A stretch of 8,214 nucleotides of DNA from Kiloniellales bacterium (GTDB lineage Bacteria > Pseudomonadota > Alphaproteobacteria > Kiloniellales > JAKSDN01), in the NCBI GenBank assembly GCA_022360075.1, contig JAKSDN010001029.1, positions 1-8,214 of the forward strand, given 5' to 3'. The notes beneath the pieces were generated by a model. That model had not been told where the DNA came from. It searched no databases and saw only the letters and a list, made by a program, of their open reading frames with translations. A program made the translations under genes and the position numbers. Shown here one piece after another: positions 4,402 to 8,214 of the stretch. The stretch's first letter is position 1. Every line of letters starts with the position of its first letter.

Positions 4402-6480
4402 CTACCGCCCCTCGCGGTACCAAGCCATCACCGCGGCACCGAGCGCCAACAGCAGGACCAGCAGCGCCGGCAGGAAGGGCGTCTGGGCGACGCCGGTGAC
4501 GACGAAGCCGTCGCGGGCGAGGACGCCGAGCCAGCCGGGGCCGTGGCGGTCGCGGCCTTCCTTGACCTTGCGGAGGAGCGGCAGGTCGTCGGTGGCGATG
4601 CGGCGCACCGCGCCGCCGCTCTGCTCGACAAGGGGGGCCAGGCGCTCGTCGGTGGCGCGCACGTCCTCCAGCTCCAGCGGGTTCGGCGGGCCGGCGGCGG
4701 CGAGCGCGACTTTCTCGCCGTCTGAGATGCGGTAGAGGCCGGCCTCCTCCAACACCATGGAGGCGGTGGCGCGGCCGGCCTGGCCGGGGGTCAGGCTCAG
4801 CGTCTCGACCTCGCCCGAGGGCAGGGTCACCTCGATCTCCGGCAACGCCTCGCTGAGCGAGCGGCGCTGGATCTCGAGGCGGCCGGCGTTGACCAGGGCG
4901 CGCAGATCCTCCTCCTCGAGGTCGGGCTCCTTCATCAGCCAGTGCGAGATGCGGCGCAGCAGCTCGGCCTGCGGTCCGCCGCCCTCGTAGCCGCGCGCCC
5001 AGAGCCACATGTGGTCGCTCAGGAGCTGCGCGATCCGGCCCTCGCCGACCCGGTTCAGGATGAGCAGCGGGCGTTCCTCGAGGCCGTGCATCAGCACCAC
5101 GCCGTCGATCGCCGCAGCGTCGATCTGGCGGAACCAGCGGCCCCAGTCGGGCTCGCGCGTGCCGTCGCCGCTGCCGCGCAGCTCGGCGGTGACCGGATGG
5201 CGCTGGCCGAGGTTGGTCAGGCCCGGGCGGAAGCCGCGCTCGAAGATCTGGCCGCTGGGCTCGCCCGGCAGCACGCGGCCGAGCGGCGTGCGGAAGAGCG
5301 ACAGCGGCGTCGCAAAGGTCGGCCCGACCGCCTCCAGCAGGGCGCCGCCGTTCTCCACGTAGCGCGCGATGTTGTCGAGATAGATGCTGGGCAGCACGCC
5401 GCGCCGGCGGTAGCGGTCGAAGATGATCAGGTCGAACTCGTGCAGCTTGACCTCGAACAGCTCGCGGGTCGGAAAGGCGATCAGCGAGAGCTCGCGGATC
5501 GGCGTGCCGTCCTGCTTCTCCGGCGGCCGCAGGATCGTGAAGTGAACCAGGTCGACCGAGGGGTCGGACTTCAGGATGTTGCGCCAGGCACGCTCGCCGG
5601 CATGGGGCTCGCCCGAGACCAGGAGCACGCGCAGCCGATCGCGCACGCCGCTCACCACCACGGCCACGCGGTTGTTGGCCAGGGTCAGCTCGCGCGGGCC
5701 CGCCTCGACCTCGATCTCGATCGGCGTCGGGCCGCGGTGGTCGAGCTCGAAGGCGACCTCGTGGTCGACGCCGATCGGCACGGTGAGGCGCTCGGGCGCG
5801 CCGCCGTCGCGGCGCAGCAGGACCTCGGCGGCGCCTTCGGACTCGCCTGGCAGATCGTCGACCCGCAGGGTGAGCGAAAGCTCGCGGCCGACGATGCCGA
5901 AGCTCGGCGCCTGGGTGACCGTGATCCGCCGGTCGCCTTCGTTCTCGTCGCCGGTCAGCATCAGATGGACCGGGACCTCGAGACCGAAGGCCTCGAGGGT
6001 TTCGGGCGCGTCGTGCACCTGCCCGTCGCTCACCAGGAACACGCCCGCGACCCTTTGGCGCGGCGTCGTGGCCAGCGCCTGGCGCACGGCGGCGAAGAGG
6101 CGCGTGCCCTGCCGGTCGAGGCCGAAGGCGGCTTCGCCCGCGCGCAGCAGGCGCACCTCGGTGTTGTCGAGCCGCTCGAGCTCCTTGATCAGATGGGCGG
6201 TCGCCGCCTGGGTCTGCACGTCGCGCGGCTCGATCTGCTGGCTCGGGCTCTCGTCGACCACCACGAAGACGATGTCGCTCAGGGGATCGCGCTCCTCGCG
6301 CACCAGCGAGGGATTGGCCAGGGTGATCAGCAGCACCGCCGCCGCCGCGCTGCGCCACAGGGCGCCGCGGGCGCGCCGCCAGAGCGCGGGCGCCACCACC
6401 AGGGCCGAGAGGACCGCGAGGCCGAGCAGCAGCGGCCAGGGCAGCAGCGGCGCCCAATCGATGGTGAGGTGGCCGGTCAT
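4402..6480 (-). CDS. Membrane protein with VWA-like domain and cysteine-free glutamine-amidotransferase-like domain
   Basis: A 692-residue protein. Two N-terminal membrane helices (about 12-34 and 41-58) precede a von Willebrand A-like domain that starts at VFVVVDESPS. All MIDAS metal ligands are visible: Asp76-x-Ser78-x-Ser80, Thr126 in GTRLFAAVRQAL, and Asp152 in FLVSDG. A beta-rich part follows (about 185-275), then a class I glutamine-amidotransferase-like fold (about 283-515: LRVLLVSGEPH, LIIFDRYRRRG, YVENGGALLEAVGP). I see no cysteine in the whole protein, so the fold cannot act as an amidotransferase. A final helix (668-688) anchors the C-terminus. It follows the DUF4159 gene by 24 bp, almost certainly in one operon. 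Such proteins accompany MoxR ATPase, DUF58 and BatA-like genes in alphaproteobacteria and are thought to help build or protect envelope complexes; the exact role is unknown. The ATG at 6480 has only a weak, close GGGG site. Confidence 0.85.
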   Translation of the reverse strand: MTGHLTIDWAPLLPWPLLLGLAVLSALVVAPALWRRARGALWRSAAAAVLLITLANPSLVREERDPLSDIVFVVVDESPSQQIEPRDVQTQAATAHLIKELERLDNTEVRLLRAGEAAFGLDRQGTRLFAAVRQALATTPRQRVAGVFLVSDGQVHDAPETLEAFGLEVPVHLMLTGDENEGDRRITVTQAPSFGIVGRELSLTLRVDDLPGESEGAAEVLLRRDGGAPERLTVPIGVDHEVAFELDHRGPTPIEIEVEAGPRELTLANNRVAVVVSGVRDRLRVLLVSGEPHAGERAWRNILKSDPSVDLVHFTILRPPEKQDGTPIRELSLIAFPTRELFEVKLHEFDLIIFDRYRRRGVLPSIYLDNIARYVENGGALLEAVGPTFATPLSLFRTPLGRVLPGEPSGQIFERGFRPGLTNLGQRHPVTAELRGSGDGTREPDWGRWFRQIDAAAIDGVVLMHGLEERPLLILNRVGEGRIAQLLSDHMWLWARGYEGGGPQAELLRRISHWLMKEPDLEEEDLRALVNAGRLEIQRRSLSEALPEIEVTLPSGEVETLSLTPGQAGRATASMVLEEAGLYRISDGEKVALAAAGPPNPLELEDVRATDERLAPLVEQSGGAVRRIATDDLPLLRKVKEGRDRHGPGWLGVLARDGFVVTGVAQTPFLPALLVLLLALGAAVMAWYREGR

Positions 6481-6490
6481 GGGTCCCCGT

Positions 6491-6513
6491 TCATTGGCCC
6501 CTTCTCATTGGCC
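6491..6513 (-). repeat. Short tandem duplication at the DUF4159/VWA gene junction
   Basis: On the plus strand TCATTGGCC occurs at 6491-6499 and again at 6505-6513, a period of exactly 14 bases; on the minus strand this reads GGCCAATGAGAAGG then GGCCAATGAACGGG. The first copy supplies the last codons and TGA stop of the DUF4159 gene. The second repeats the same stop-like CAATGA and a G-rich stretch just before the next gene's ATG. Confidence 0.75.
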
Positions 6514-8214
6514 TAGGCGCTCCAGGATGAAGGGCACGTGGACCTGGTCGGCCTTGTAGTTCCCGGTCAGGGCATACATCACCATGTTGACGCCCACCCG
6601 GAAGGCCAGCTCGCGCTGGCGCTCGCCGCCGGGCACGACGGCGAAGAGCGGCCGGCCGCGGTCGTCGATCGACCAGGCGGCCGCCCAGTCGTTTGCCCCG
6701 ATGACGACCGAGGCGACGCCGTCATAGTTGCGGTCCTCGGCCTCGCCGATCCAGAGCGTGCCGCCAGCATAGCGGCCGGGGAAGTCCTGCATCAGATAGA
6801 ACGACTTGGTCAGCACGTGGTCGGGCGGCACCGGGTTCAGGGCCGGGATCTCCAGGCCCGCGGTCAGGCGCTGCAGCGCCTCGCTGCTGCGGCTCGTGCG
6901 GCCGAGGATCTGCCGGGCGGCGCTGGGGTCGCGCAGGTCGAAGAGGATGGTGCCGCCGTTGCTGATGTAGCTGTTGACTTGGCGCTGCGCAGCCTCGTCG
7001 AGCGAGCGCTGCTCGGGCGTCACCGGCCAATAGAGCAGCGGGAAGAAGGAGAGCTCGTCGCGCCCCAGCTCGACGCCCATCGGCGCACCGGGCTCGACCG
7101 AGGTGCGCCGCTGGAGCACGCGGGTCAGGCCGAAGAGACCGGAGAAGCTGACGTCGTCCACCGCCGGCACCCCGGTCTTGACGAAGGCGAGGCGGGTTTC
7201 GAGCGTGGCTTGCAGGGCGCGGCGGTCGGCCGTAGAGCCGGCGCCGCTCTCTTGCGCCAAGGCCGGCGCCGAGCCGAGCAGGAGCGGCGGCAGCACGAGC
7301 AGCGCCACGACGGCGATGCCTTGCCGCGCGCCGCGGGCCAGGAAGCCGCGCAGGGCGAGGGCGATGATCAGGTCGAGCAAGGCCAGCAGCAGCGCCGCGG
7401 TCAGCAGCCAGGGCTTGAGGTCGGTCTCGCCGCTGCCGCTGTAGAAACCGAGGCGCACGCCCGGCGGCATCGATTGGATCGGGGTCAGCGCCAGGTCGGG
7501 CTTGGCCAGATTGTGCGCGCGCCGGGCGCTGTCCGTGCCGTAGTAGCCCGGCGGGTGTGCCGGGCCGACCGCGCCAGCGTCGAGCGCGGCCGCGTCGAGG
7601 GCCAGCACGGTCGGGGCCGGCGCGCCGAGCCGGCCGAAGCCGTCGAGCGTCTCGATCGGCGGCAGCTCCGGCGTGTCCTCGCCGCCGGCGGCCACACCCT
7701 GGCTCAAGGTCACCAGGCGGCGCAGCATCTCGACGAACAGCCCCGAGAGCGAGAGGTTGGACCAGTCGGTGTTGGCCGTGGTGTGCACCAGCACGACCCA
7801 GCCCTGACCGCGCGGCTCGGCCGTGACCAGCGGCGTGCCGTCGGACAGCCGGGCCCAGGTGCGCTCGGCCAGCTCCAGCGAGGGCTCTGCCAGGACTTGG
7901 CGGCGCACGACGACGTCGTTGGGAATCGGCAAGCCGGCGAAGGGGCTCTTGGCCTCGAAAGGCGCAAGGCGGGCCGGGCTGTCCCAGGTGAGCACCCCGC
8001 CGAGGATTCGGCCGCCGCCGCGCAGGCGCACGGGCATCAGCTCGTCGACGCCGCCTTCGGCGAGCCGCGGCCCGGCGAAGCGCAGCAGAAGGCCGCCCTG
8101 CTCGACCCAGTCGCGCAGCCCGCCCAGCTCGGGGTCGGGCAGGGCGCCGATATCGGCGAGCACGATGACGGCGAGCTGGCGCTCCAGCAGCCGCTCGATC
8201 TCGCCGCGCTGGAG
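6505..8214 (-). CDS. DUF4159 domain membrane protein, N-terminus beyond window edge
   Basis: The frame is open from the right edge to the TGA at 6505, giving 569 residues; window residue 1 is at 8214 and no true start is in view. In order: a flavodoxin/amidotransferase-like part (about 16-160: AVIVLADIGALPD, LRDWVEQGGLLLRFAGPRL, TANTDWSNLSLSGLFVEML); a linker; a membrane helix at 269-291; a second hydrophobic segment at 300-316 ending in a signal-peptidase-like Ala318-Leu-Ala320; then the DUF4159 domain (about 342-569: LAFVKTG, SFFPLLYWPV, YISNGGTILFDLRD, WIGEAEDRNYDGV). Alphaproteobacterial members are about 900-950 residues with an N-terminal BatA-like membrane domain (recalled), so some 350 residues would be missing. 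No cysteine is seen here either. It precedes the VWA-like gene by 24 bp; upstream neighbours are expected to be DUF58 and MoxR genes. DUF4159 has no established biochemical function. Confidence 0.88.
   Translation of the reverse strand, partial: LQRGEIERLLERQLAVIVLADIGALPDPELGGLRDWVEQGGLLLRFAGPRLAEGGVDELMPVRLRGGGRILGGVLTWDSPARLAPFEAKSPFAGLPIPNDVVVRRQVLAEPSLELAERTWARLSDGTPLVTAEPRGQGWVVLVHTTANTDWSNLSLSGLFVEMLRRLVTLSQGVAAGGEDTPELPPIETLDGFGRLGAPAPTVLALDAAALDAGAVGPAHPPGYYGTDSARRAHNLAKPDLALTPIQSMPPGVRLGFYSGSGETDLKPWLLTAALLLALLDLIIALALRGFLARGARQGIAVVALLVLPPLLLGSAPALAQESGAGSTADRRALQATLETRLAFVKTGVPAVDDVSFSGLFGLTRVLQRRTSVEPGAPMGVELGRDELSFFPLLYWPVTPEQRSLDEAAQRQVNSYISNGGTILFDLRDPSAARQILGRTSRSSEALQRLTAGLEIPALNPVPPDHVLTKSFYLMQDFPGRYAGGTLWIGEAEDRNYDGVASVVIGANDWAAAWSIDDRGRPLFAVVPGGERQRELAFRVGVNMVMYALTGNYKADQVHVPFILERLGQ

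Noticed and set aside
4298..6457. A 719-residue minus-strand open frame overlapping the VWA-like gene
   Set aside because: Its translation is a monotonous run of Arg, Pro, Ala and Gly with no domain or motif, while the overlapping 692-residue frame has membrane helices and a full MIDAS site. It is a high-GC shadow.
4942..6516. A 524-residue plus-strand open frame antisense to the VWA-like gene
   Set aside because: It mirrors the real gene in antisense, is rich in Ala, Arg, Gln, His and Asp, and has no recognisable fold. Such frames are expected opposite GC-rich genes.
1..8214. tRNA, rRNA, CRISPR array, phage or defence genes
   Set aside because: I looked for clover-leaf patterns, conserved rRNA stretches, regularly spaced repeats and known defence or phage proteins and saw none. 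Nothing here points to a defence island.

Overview
The window is a high-GC chromosomal segment with tightly packed genes. Strong third-position G/C bias gives long open frames on the opposite strands. The gene families and the two palindromic intergenic repeats suggest a free-living alphaproteobacterium, perhaps of the Rhodospirillales or a related group. That placement is inferred from style and content; there is no rRNA or marker gene here to settle it.

Left part (1-3357): a quinone and electrophile stress module. On the minus strand lie a WrbA-type NAD(P)H:quinone oxidoreductase and a pirin-family cupin, 15 bp apart and almost certainly one operon. Beyond a 260-bp gap filled largely by an inverted-repeat element comes a glutathionyl-hydroquinone reductase, cut by the left window edge. 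A LysR-type regulator is divergent from wrbA. Their shared 134-bp spacer has an AT-rich patch with a perfect 12-bp palindrome and a T-N11-A type box. The same protein families (hydroquinone reductase, LysR regulator, pirin) cluster in E. coli as yqjG, yhaJ and yhaK, which supports reading this as a quinone-responsive unit.

Middle (3358-4401): a gap of about 300 bp with several GC hairpins and no convincing gene, then a lone GNAT acetyltransferase of the YhbS type, then a second, different palindromic element between convergent genes.

Right part (4402-8214, minus strand): two large membrane-anchored proteins read in the same direction. The upstream one is a DUF4159 protein missing its N-terminus at the window edge. 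It is followed after 24 bp by a 692-residue protein with a von Willebrand A-like domain (complete MIDAS metal site) and a glutamine-amidotransferase-like fold without cysteine. Such pairs normally sit in MoxR / DUF58 / BatA-like operons, whose other members would lie beyond the right edge.

No tRNA, rRNA, CRISPR, transposase or phage gene was found. The most interesting items are the divergent operator region, the two palindromic elements that share a short core, the internal signal-peptide-like segment of the DUF4159 protein, and a 14-bp tandem duplication at the junction of the two membrane-protein genes.
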